Assembly: GCA_012031875.1 (NCBI GenBank)
Contig: JAAUSZ010000020.1
Coordinates: 1-33,615 of the forward strand
Length of the DNA stretch: 33,615 nucleotides
Source: Desulfobacula sp.
GTDB lineage: Bacteria > Desulfobacterota > Desulfobacteria > Desulfobacterales > Desulfobacteraceae
Direction: 5' to 3'
Shown here: piece after piece, positions 17,253 to 24,961 of the stretch
How the letters are laid out: each line of letters begins with the position of its first letter
Position numbering within the stretch: position 1 is the stretch's first letter
Program-made: the position numbers and the translations under genes
Notes under the pieces: generated by a model
What the model was told of the DNA's origin: nothing
Seen by the model: only the letters and a program-made list of their open reading frames with translations
Database searches by the model: none

Positions 17253-18607
17253 AAAAAAATAAAACCATACCCGAACACATCTGGCAATTTTTTTGCTCAG
17301 CCCGGCTTGCGGTGTATACACTTGTCCTTCTGGCGGTTACATCGATTATCGGAACCGTTGTCCTTCAGAACGGGGCCGAAGAGGACTATATTAAATTTTA
17401 TGGCCATGGGTGGAGCAACCTGATTAGAACATTCAGTTTTGATGACATGTATCATTCCTGGTGGTTTTTAAGCCTGATCGTCATCCTCTGTATAAATATA
17501 ATTGTATGCTCAATCGAAAGGCTGTCCGTCACCTGGAAAATAATATTTCCTAAAAAAATTTCATTTAATGCAGACAGGTTCAGAAAACTAAACCTCATGG
17601 AGACGATTACCCTCAACACGACCTTGACTTCGTTAATCCTTGACTCTGAAAAATTATTGTTAAAAACAGTAGGTCCTGTCATAAAGGAAGAAAGAGAAAA
17701 CAGTGTCCTGCTTTATGCGGAAAAGGGGAGGTGGACCCGGCTTGGTGTGTATGTGGTTCACGCAAGCCTGCTCCTGCTTTTTCTGGGTGCCCTGATCGGA
17801 TCAGTTTTCGGCTTTAAGGCCAATTTAAATCTGGATGAAGGCCAGACCTCAGATACGGCATTTCTTATTGACCAGAAAAAACCTATAAAAATAAATTTTT
17901 CCATCCGTTGCAATGATTTTACTGTAAAATTTTATGATACCGGCGCACCGGAAGAATTCAAATCAAATCTCACCCTCATTGAAGCGGGAAAAGAGATAAT
18001 GACTACGGATATTCGGGTCAACCAGCCCCTGAGATACAAGGGCATTAATATTTTTCAGTCCTCTTATGGCTCGGCTCCTCCGGATCGCCTTACGCTGGAA
18101 ATCATCAATTCCCAGGACAAGGCTTCCGTAATCAGGACCTTAACGACAGGGGAAGAAATTCAACTGGCAGATGGAGAAAGCCTGTTTAAACTTGAAGGTT
18201 TTCTGCCTCATTTTGATTTTAACGGACACGATCTTGGGCAGGCCTTTATCGGCAGGATTGTCGAAAAGGGCGGCAAAAGTTACCAGATCGGATTGCCTTT
18301 GAAATTTCCCACCTTTGACAAAATGAGAAAAGGCACCTTTGCTTTTGTGGTCAAAGAGGCCGATCAAAAACACTATACAGGACTTCACATCACAAAGGAC
18401 CCGGGGATCTGGTATGTATATGCCGGATTTGTCCTGATGATTATCGGGTGCTGGATCACATTCTTCATGGCCCATGAATCCTATTTTATTGAAATTCAAA
18501 CCGCGGGCGAGATGTCGTCAACCTTTTATATGTCAGGAATCTCAAACCGTAACAAGCATGGGTTAAAACTTAAAATTCGAAAAATGTGTCATACTATTAA
18601 AGGATAA
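17249..18607 (+). CDS. resB: ResB-family cytochrome c biogenesis protein
   Basis: ResB (Ccs1) is one half of the system II cytochrome c synthetase, which delivers heme across the membrane and attaches it to CxxCH apocytochromes in the periplasm. The 452-residue protein has four TM helices (LAVYTLVLLAVTSIIGTV; WWFLSLIVILCINIIV; YVVHASLLLLFLGALIG; YVYAGFVLMIIGCWITFF) with a large periplasmic domain between the third and fourth, as expected. The His in TM3 (VVHAS) is a likely heme ligand. The start codon is TTG at 17249, overlapping the recD stop (TTGA), which suggests translational coupling. CcsA follows 9 nt after the stop. It presumably serves the multiheme QrcA encoded next. Confidence 0.9.
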   Translation: MKKNKTIPEHIWQFFCSARLAVYTLVLLAVTSIIGTVVLQNGAEEDYIKFYGHGWSNLIRTFSFDDMYHSWWFLSLIVILCINIIVCSIERLSVTWKIIFPKKISFNADRFRKLNLMETITLNTTLTSLILDSEKLLLKTVGPVIKEERENSVLLYAEKGRWTRLGVYVVHASLLLLFLGALIGSVFGFKANLNLDEGQTSDTAFLIDQKKPIKINFSIRCNDFTVKFYDTGAPEEFKSNLTLIEAGKEIMTTDIRVNQPLRYKGINIFQSSYGSAPPDRLTLEIINSQDKASVIRTLTTGEEIQLADGESLFKLEGFLPHFDFNGHDLGQAFIGRIVEKGGKSYQIGLPLKFPTFDKMRKGTFAFVVKEADQKHYTGLHITKDPGIWYVYAGFVLMIIGCWITFFMAHESYFIEIQTAGEMSSTFYMSGISNRNKHGLKLKIRKMCHTIKG

Positions 18608-18616
18608 ATATTTTCT

Positions 18617-19449
18617 ATGAACAGCTCATTCTTATTGTCTACAACCACCTTTATCTATGCGTTGGCCTCAGTTTTTTATATCGGCTCCTTTGCCTTTAAA
18701 AAGCAGATTTTCTCCCAAGCCGGCTTTATTGTCCTTGTTATCGGTTTTTTGGACAATTCCGCAGGGATTATTCTGAGATGGATAGAATCCTATCATATGG
18801 GATATGGGCATGCACCTTTTTCCAACATGTACGAATCGCTGGTGTTTTTCTCCTGGACCGTTGCGGCCCTTTATATCTTTGTTGAGCTTAAGTACAAGGA
18901 AAGCATCATCGGGGTATTTGCCTCTCCTCTGGTCTTTCTTGCCATTGCTTACGCATCCTTTGATCCAAATATCAGCAATAAGATTTCCCCTTTAATTCCC
19001 GCGCTGAAAAGCAATTGGCTTATCGCCCATGTCATCACCTGCTTTCTGGGCTATGCCGGCTTTGCCTTGGCCTTCGGGTTCAGTATCATGTATTTTGTAA
19101 AACCCCGTAATCCTGAAACAGACTCTATTTTGCAAAACTTCCCTCATGGGAACTCATTGATGAACTGACCTACCAGATGGTTATTTTCGGATTTTTATTT
19201 TTGACCATCGGTATCCTTACAGGAGCGGTCTGGGCCAACTCGGCATGGGGCACATATTGGAGCTGGGACCCCAAGGAAACCTGGTCTTTGATTACCTGGT
19301 TTATTTATGCCATTTTCATGCATTTGAGGGTCATGAGGGGATGGTCCGGAAAAAATCTGGCCTGGATTTCCATTACCGGTTTTATCGCGGTTCTATTTAC
19401 ATATTTTGGTGTGAATTATCTTCTCTCGGGACTGCATAGCTACGCTTAA
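18617..19449 (+). CDS. ccsA: CcsA/ResC-type heme-handling cytochrome c biogenesis protein (frameshifted)
   Basis: This is the partner of ResB in system II cytochrome c maturation. The N-terminal part holds several TM helices and the [13 protein letters not shown] loop. The frame stops at 19168, but one base is missing at the A4 run 19134-19137; adding it gives [19 protein letters not shown] and continues to a normal end at 19449 (277 residues). The second part carries the family's tryptophan-rich WWD heme motif, [19 protein letters not shown], plus the last TM helices and the LSGLHSYA end. The ribosome site is AAAGGA, somewhat distant. It shares an operon with resB and is followed by a separate qrc promoter, so cytochrome maturation and qrc can be controlled independently. 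Confidence 0.9.
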
Positions 19450-19461
19450 CCATAGCCTTTC

Positions 19462-19476
19462 TGCATCAGCGATGCA
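19462..19476 (+). terminator. Small hairpin after ccsA
   Basis: TGCATC-AGC-GATGCA forms a 6-bp stem with a 3-nt loop 13 nt past the ccsA stop. The following sequence is only moderately T-rich, so termination would be weak. Confidence 0.35.
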
Positions 19477-19491
19477 TTATCTTAATTTGTC

Positions 19492-19520
19492 TTGACAAGA
19501 AAACAAGATCTTAATATAGA
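19492..19520 (+). promoter_or_regulatory. Sigma-70 promoter of the qrc operon
   Basis: A consensus TTGACA (19492-19497) is followed by TATAGA (19515-19520) at the ideal 17-nt spacing. This gives a leader of roughly 120 nt before qrcA and suggests high, largely constitutive expression. Confidence 0.75.
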
Positions 19521-19580
19521 TTAACGCTAATTACGGATACTGTTGCATGACTGCAATGATTGCCGTCTGCAAAAAAAATA

Positions 19581-19601
19581 GTCCGGGCTCCCGGCCTGGA
19601 C
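19581..19601 (+). promoter_or_regulatory. Leader hairpin upstream of qrcA
   Basis: GTCCGGGC-TCCCG-GCCTGGAC forms an 8-bp stem with one G-U pair in the untranslated leader, right after an A-rich run. It is not followed by a T-run, so it is more likely a stabilising or regulatory hairpin than a terminator. It lies inside a 21-codon open frame (19547-19612) that has no convincing ribosome site. Confidence 0.4.
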
Positions 19602-19646
19602 AAAATGGTTAGCGTAACATCAACCTTATAAATTGATGGAGTTTTC

Positions 19647-20312
19647 ATGAGCAAGAAAGAAAATGAAAGTGGTTCCGCGGAAAGTGCAGGGGAATGCGCC
19701 GCCGGTGACACAAAAGATGACAAAGGGCTGGGACTCGGAGTCATCTTTTTTATTGTGGCATTTGTCATATGCTTTTTATCCGGCACACTGCTGTTCCCCA
19801 AACTGCTCTATTCAAAAAAAGAGCAACCCTTTAATTTTAATCACGAACTTCATGTCGGAGAAGTTGGTGATTGCGAATCATGCCATGCATTAAGAGAAGA
19901 TGGCAGTTTTAACGGCATCCCGAAACTTGCCAAATGTCAGGAGTGCCATACTGAAACGCCCCTGGGCGAAACAAAGGATGAGGCCATATTTACGGAAATG
20001 TATGTGGCCAAAGAAAAGGAAGTGCCCTGGTATGTCTATTCAAGACAACCGGACTGTGTCTTTTTCTCCCATGCCGCCCATACCAAGACCGAAGGAATGG
20101 ATTGCGTCACCTGTCATGGGCACATTGGAACGTCCACATCGTTGAAACCTTACGAAGAAAACAGAATTACCGGCTACAGTCGTGATATCTGGGGCCAGAA
20201 TATCTGGGGAATTAAAAAACATTCCTGGGATCGCATGAAGATGGATGACTGCGCAGCGTGCCACAAAAAGGAAACAGGCCACCAAGGGTATTGTTTCCAG
20301 TGCCACAAATAA
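19647..20312 (+). CDS. qrcA: QrcA, membrane-anchored multiheme cytochrome c of the Qrc complex
   Basis: QrcA takes electrons from periplasmic cytochrome c3 and passes them within the Qrc menaquinone reductase. The 221-residue protein has an N-terminal anchor (about 29-51) and five CxxCH heme sites: Cys76, Cys97, Cys153, Cys202 and Cys216, with His 80, 101, 157, 206 and 220. The characterised Desulfovibrio Qrc is reported with six hemes c. A sixth classical site is absent here, but Cys137 in PDCVFFSHAAH could be an unusual single-Cys attachment, and that segment also supplies typical axial histidines. The ATG follows a GGAG ribosome site. It is first in a run of five genes with short gaps (qrcA-B-C-D and a small membrane protein), driven by the promoter at 19492. 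The gene is intact. Confidence 0.92.
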   Translation: MSKKENESGSAESAGECAAGDTKDDKGLGLGVIFFIVAFVICFLSGTLLFPKLLYSKKEQPFNFNHELHVGEVGDCESCHALREDGSFNGIPKLAKCQECHTETPLGETKDEAIFTEMYVAKEKEVPWYVYSRQPDCVFFSHAAHTKTEGMDCVTCHGHIGTSTSLKPYEENRITGYSRDIWGQNIWGIKKHSWDRMKMDDCAACHKKETGHQGYCFQCHK

Positions 20313-20351
20313 AAACCTGAAAAACAAGAAAACTTTATAGAGGAATAATTT

Positions 20352-22479
20352 ATGAAAGTTGATCGAAGAAGCTTCTTGGGATTGGGGCTTGGTGCAGTTG
20401 CCGGTTTTTCAGTTTCTCCTGTTTTATTGAAACTGACGGATGATTCTTCCATCTGGACCCAGAACTGGCCATGGACACCCGTTCCTGTTGACGGAGAAGT
20501 GATGTATGAGAATTCGGTCTGCAGTCTCTGCCCTGGAAGCTGCGGTATCAGTGTCAGGAAAATTGACAACAGACCGGTTAAAATCGAAGGGCTTGACGAA
20601 TACCCCATTAATGACGGAGGCGCATGCCTGCATGGGATTTCAGGCCTTCAATATCTATATGACCCTGCACGGGTTAAAACCCCTTTGAAAAAAAACGGCG
20701 ACAAGTTTGAGGAAATCTCATGGGAAGATGCCGTTTCCATGGTTTCGGGAAAGCTTACAGAGATACGGGCCTCAGGGTCACCTGAAAAATTGGCTTGTAT
20801 TGCAGACAAGGACCAGGGGTCGGTTTCAGGGCTTTTCAAAAGGCTGTTGAAAACCTTTGGTTCCCCCAATTTTTATTCCATGCCAAGTCTTGAATCCTAT
20901 CTTGAATTGACCGCGTCATCCCTGCATGGGCAGGGAACCACCATTGGGTTTGATCTTGACAACTCGGACTTTATCCTGAGTTTTGGAGCCGGTGTTATCG
21001 AGGGATGGGGATCTCCCGTGGCCTGCTTTAAAGCCAATGCCTCCAGAAAAGAGAGGGGGGCAAAGCTGTACCAAATTGAGCCCAGACTCTCCAACACTGC
21101 TGCCAATGCCGACAAATGGATTCCGATCAAGCCTGGGACGGAAGGGGATCTGGCCCTGGGGATGTGTTCAGTCATTCTGAAAAACAATCTTTTTAACGCT
21201 TCGGCCGTTGCCGGTTTCAAGGGCGGATTCAACAAGATTGCAGCCATGCTTCAGAGTGATTACCCCCTCTCGAAAACATCCGAGATAACCGGTATCAAAG
21301 AGTCTGATATTGAAGAAACCGCTTCGCTTTTTGCCAAAGCAAAAATGCCGCTCGCGGTTTTCGGCAAGGGCAGGGGAGATGGTTCCCAAAGCCTGAAGGA
21401 ATTGATTGCCGTTCACACCCTGAACTGCCTTGTGGGCAATATCAATAAAAAGGGGGGCGCCTTTGTTCAGCCGGTAAAAGACTACCTTGAATTTCCTGAA
21501 GAAATCATGGACGATATTGCCGATAAGGATTTGCAAAACCACGGTTAGGCCGGCAAGTACATGACCTGTTTGAAAAATCAATGCCTCGTCCCAGCCGGAT
21601 GTGGATGTGCTTTTTGTCTATCATTCAAATCCCTGTTATGGTCTGCATGATGCCAAAGCCATTAAACAGGCCCTTGGAAAAATACCCTTTGTCGTCAGTT
21701 TTTCCTCCTTTCTGGATGAAACTGCTAAAGAAGCGGATATTATCCTGCCGGTCCATACCTTTACCGAACGGTTGGAAGATATCCCCTCGGGTTCAGGGCT
21801 TGCCAAAACCGTTGTCGGGCTTTCAAAACCCGTTATTGAACCTGTATTCAATACCAAGCATCCCGGAGATATTCTTCTTCTCATCGCCAAAGCAGTGGAC
21901 GGTTCCGTTGCTCAAAGCTTTGAATGGGAGACCTATGACCAATGTCTTGAAGCGGCAACAGGAAACCTTTGGGCCGATTTGTCTGAAAACGGCCATGTAA
22001 TTTTGTCCGAAAGCATTCCCGCGGGATCCCCGGTAACCGATCTGACCTTTCTTTCCGGAATTCCCGCGTCGGTTCAGGCAATCGGAGACGGTGACCTTCT
22101 GCTGATTCCCATAGACAATATGAGGCTGCCCAGTGCGGCAACGGCAGCATCCCCCTTTGCCGTCAAAACCGTTTCCGATGAAGAATTAAAGAACGGGAAC
22201 ACAGTGGTTGAAATCAATCCTCAAACCGCAAAGGGCCTTAAAAATTTTGACCTTGTGACCTTAACGACTCCTGTGGGAACGGCAAAAGTCATGATCCACC
22301 TCAATGAGGGCATCATGCCCGGTGTGGTCGGAATGGCCAAGGGGCTGGGTCATACCTTTGATAACAAATATGTATCAAACAAGGGTGTCAATATTAATGA
22401 GTTGATCGGCCCGGTAATTGAATCCGGTTCAGGACTGGATGCTGCCTTTGGAATTAAAGCAAAAATTTCCAAGGCTTGA
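20352..22479 (+). CDS. qrcB: QrcB, molybdopterin-oxidoreductase-like Tat-exported subunit (two frameshifts)
   Basis: This is the large periplasmic subunit of Qrc, related to molybdopterin oxidoreductases (CISM family), although the characterised complex is thought not to use molybdenum. A twin-arginine signal opens it (DRRSFLGLGLGAVAGF). A cluster motif follows with Cys57, Cys60, Cys64 and Cys92 (CSLCPGSCGI ... GGACLHG), as for an N-terminal [4Fe-4S]. Two single-base losses lie close together: A4 at 21535-21538 and A5 at 21573-21577. Adding one base to each gives LQKPRLGRQVHDLFEKINAS and then DVDVLFVYHSNPCYGLHDA, restoring about 709 residues. Downstream are a typical ADIILPVHTFTER block and the C-terminal beta-rich domain. 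The two slips within 40 nt make a pair of sequencing errors likelier than a split gene. The gap to qrcA is 39 nt. Confidence 0.9.
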
Positions 22480-22511
22480 TATTCAAGGATAATTTGCTAA
22501 AGAGGTTCTTA

Positions 22512-23372
22512 ATGAATAAAGAAAATATTAAAGCACACAAGTTCGGAATGGTGATCGATCTGGACAAATGCACCGGATGTGGTTCCTGCATGGTTTCGTG
22601 CATGTCGGAAAATAATGTCCCGTTTAAGGAGGATGAATCCAATAAAAAGGACAGCATCACCTGGATGCGTGTTTATAAATTAACCAATGGTAAATCCTTT
22701 CCTGACACGGAAATCGCCTATCTGCCCAGACCCTGCCAGCACTGCGGGGGGAAAGGGGATCATGGCCATTCACCCTGCGTTTCCGTCTGCCCTGCAACGG
22801 CTACGGATTATGGGTATGATACGGGAATTGTCAGTCAGATTTATACCCGCTGTTTTGGATGCAGATATTGCATGGGGGCCTGTCCCTACCATGCCCGGTA
22901 TTTTAACTGGTGGGATCCCGAATGGCCGGAAGGTATGGAAAAATACCTGAGTCCCAATGTATCCCCGAGGATGAGAGGGGTGGTGGAAAAATGCAGCTTT
23001 TGCTACCACAGATTCCAGGCGGCAAGGGATAAGGCCTACTATGACGGCCGGGAGGATATTGAAGAAAATGAATATCAGACCGCCTGCACAACGGCCTGTC
23101 CTGCCGGCGCCATTGTGTTCGGGGATCTGAACAACCCTGCGCACCGGGTCCATGAGATCGTAAAACCGGACCCCCACCCGGCCTCCAATAACCCCAACGT
23201 GGTCGGAAAATCAAGAAATCCGAATGTCTTCAGACTGCTTGAAAGACTTGGAACCAATCCCAAAGTCTATTATCTTTCCGAACGGGAATGGGTGAGAAAA
23301 GCAGGAGATAATTATCTCGAGGGAGAATGGGATAAATTCAAGAATCATCATGGGTCTGAATCCCATGGTTAA
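22512..23372 (+). CDS. qrcC: QrcC, four-cluster iron-sulfur subunit
   Basis: A periplasmic DmsB/PsrB-like ferredoxin subunit that wires the hemes to the membrane quinone site. I use the ATG at 22512 (preceded by GAGG) rather than an upstream in-frame ATG at 22476, which overlaps the end of qrcB and lacks a site. Sixteen cysteines form four sets: Cys20-23-26-30 (CTGCGSCMVSC), Cys75-78-89-93, Cys114-117-120-124 (CFGCRYCMGAC) and Cys161-164-192-196 (CSFC ... CTTAC). All four sets are complete, each able to hold a [4Fe-4S] cluster. The protein has 286 residues and no signal peptide, so export probably depends on the Tat signal of QrcB. The gene is intact. Confidence 0.93.
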   Translation: MNKENIKAHKFGMVIDLDKCTGCGSCMVSCMSENNVPFKEDESNKKDSITWMRVYKLTNGKSFPDTEIAYLPRPCQHCGGKGDHGHSPCVSVCPATATDYGYDTGIVSQIYTRCFGCRYCMGACPYHARYFNWWDPEWPEGMEKYLSPNVSPRMRGVVEKCSFCYHRFQAARDKAYYDGREDIEENEYQTACTTACPAGAIVFGDLNNPAHRVHEIVKPDPHPASNNPNVVGKSRNPNVFRLLERLGTNPKVYYLSEREWVRKAGDNYLEGEWDKFKNHHGSESHG

Positions 23373-23405
23373 CATATCCAAAACCTTTGTTAGGAGTGAA
23401 TAAAT

Positions 23406-24656
23406 ATGGATTCTGCATTAATACCTGAAGGTGCAAACCGCTGTTCTTTTCCAAAATTTGCAGTTGGAATTGCCGTCGTGGGCGCCGTGGTGCTCTGGGG
23501 CGTTTATGCCATGGGCCTCATCTGGTGGAAGGGTCTGAACCAGACCAATATGAACGATTACTACGGGTTTGCCCTTTGGATCTGGGCTGATCTCGCAGTT
23601 ATTGCGGTGGGCGGCGGCGTCATTTTTTACAGGGCTGTTAAAATATATTTTCAAAGTGGATGAACTGAAAAATATCATCAATTTTGCCGTTATCATCGGT
23701 TTTATCTGCTATAGTTCGGCTTTGTTGATCCTTGCCATTGATATCGGCCAGCCCCTGCGCGGCTGGTTCATTTTCTGGCATGCCAATGTCCATTCCATGC
23801 TGACGGAAGTGGCCTTTTGTCTGTCCTGCTATTTTGCGGTTCTGACCATTGAGTTTATCCCGAATATCCTGGAAAACAGACAGGCCAGCAAAGTGCCTTT
23901 TTTTCATCACCTTGCCCATAATATGCATGGGGTCATGGCTGTTTTTGCCGCCACGGCGCCTTTCTTTCTTTTTTCCACCAGGGCTCCCTGGGCGGGGTTG
24001 CCGGCGTTATGTACGGTCGGCCCTTTGCTGTCCGGGAAGGGCTTTTGATCTGGCCCTGGACCTTCTTTTTATTTACTTGGTCCGCGGCTGCCTTCGGCCC
24101 CTGTTTTACCCTGCTGGTGACAAAAATCACGGAAACCATTACCGGTAAAAAACTGGTTAAGGACAATGTGGTTCACCTGTTATCCAAAATATCCGGTTGG
24201 ATGATCATCACCTATATTATTGCCAAGATCATTGATACCATTTATTGGGCCACGGTAACCGTTCCGGGCCTTGGATTCAATATCAGTCATTTCTATTCCA
24301 ATAACGGTTTTTACGGTTATTGGATACTGGTCACTGAAATCCTTGTCTGCGGTGTTATTCCCGGCCTTATTCTCATCATGAAATCCACCCGTGAAAATCC
24401 GACCCTGCGGATTATTGCCATTGTGTTGGGCGTGGTCGGTGTCTGCTTGAACCGCTGGGTCATGGTGCTTCAGATCATGGCCATTCCGGTATTGAGTTTT
24501 GATACCTGGGCTCTTTATATTCCCAGTTGGCAGGAAGTCGCCACGACTGTTCTGCCTGTGGCCTACGGTATTATCCTGATCGCGGTCACCTATCGGTATC
24601 TTCCCGTTTTTCCCCAGGAAAAAGAGCTGAACCGTACTACACCGGTAACCGAATAA
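23406..24656 (+). CDS. qrcD: QrcD, NrfD-like integral membrane quinone-binding subunit (two frameshifts)
   Basis: This is the membrane subunit where menaquinone is reduced. It belongs to the NrfD/PsrC family with multiple TM helices. Three overlapping open frames cover one protein of about 416 residues. The T6 run at 23623-23628 is one base too long; with five T's the frame reads AVGGGVIFTGLLKYIFKVDE. The G3 run at 23981-23983 is one short; with four it reads STRGSLGGVAGVMYGRPFAV. Family features are the tight helix-rich layout, an IDIGQPLRGWFIFWHANVHS block and FHHLAHNMHG. The frames are conserved across both slips and a clean end is followed 20 nt later by a small gene with AAAGGAGA. Loss of function is unlikely. 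Confidence 0.9.
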
Positions 24657-24676
24657 TTTATTAAAGGAGAACGATT

Positions 24677-24835
24677 ATGTTTCCATTTAATTTTGAATGG
24701 GCCTGGGATATAGCGCACATGGTTTTTTTCGGCGGTTTCTGGTATGCTATTTCCATCCTGGGTGCGGGATTGACCTATTGTATTTTAAAGGCAGCCTATG
24801 ACACCTTTAAAAAAGGCGGAGAATCCCATCATTAG
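24677..24835 (+). CDS. Small single-TM protein at the end of the qrc operon
   Basis: A 52-residue protein with an excellent ribosome site (AAAGGAGA, 24663-24670). It has one hydrophobic helix (MVFFGGFWYAISILGAGLTY, about 15-34) flanked by an aromatic N-terminus (FNFEWAWDIAHM) and a basic, His-ending tail (KKGGESHH). It lies 20 nt after qrcD and before the operon's terminator, so it is co-transcribed with Qrc. It may be an accessory or assembly subunit, or a small stabilising helix like those found in other respiratory complexes. I know no name for it. Confidence 0.75.
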   Translation: MFPFNFEWAWDIAHMVFFGGFWYAISILGAGLTYCILKAAYDTFKKGGESHH

Positions 24836-24869
24836 GAAATGATTTTCATCCCATAGCTTTTATGTTTTG

Positions 24870-24918
24870 AAACGCATTCCTTGGCCTTGCAAAATGCCCT
24901 GGAATGCGTTTTTTTTTT
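24870..24918 (+). terminator. Rho-independent terminator of the qrc operon
   Basis: A perfect stem (AAACGCATTCC / GGAATGCGTTT, 24870-24880 and 24901-24911) with a 20-nt loop, followed by a T-run to 24918. It separates qrc from recD2 and supports placing the recD2 start after it, at 24962. Confidence 0.9.
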
Positions 24919-24961
24919 AATCCGGCAAATTTGCCCCACATTTAAGACGATCAGACAATTC

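Noticed and set aside
21535-21601. A split QrcB encoded by two separate genes or with programmed frameshifting
   Set aside because: Two slips lie only about 40 nt apart in a conserved domain, both at A runs, and no slippery site with pairing structure was seen. The same defect occurs in many unrelated genes here.
22476-22511. QrcC start at the upstream ATG
   Set aside because: It overlaps the end of qrcB and adds residues with no family likeness. The ATG at 22512 has a ribosome site.
24881-24961. RecD2 start at 24881
   Set aside because: The segment falls within the qrc terminator hairpin and the extra residues do not resemble RecD2 N-termini.
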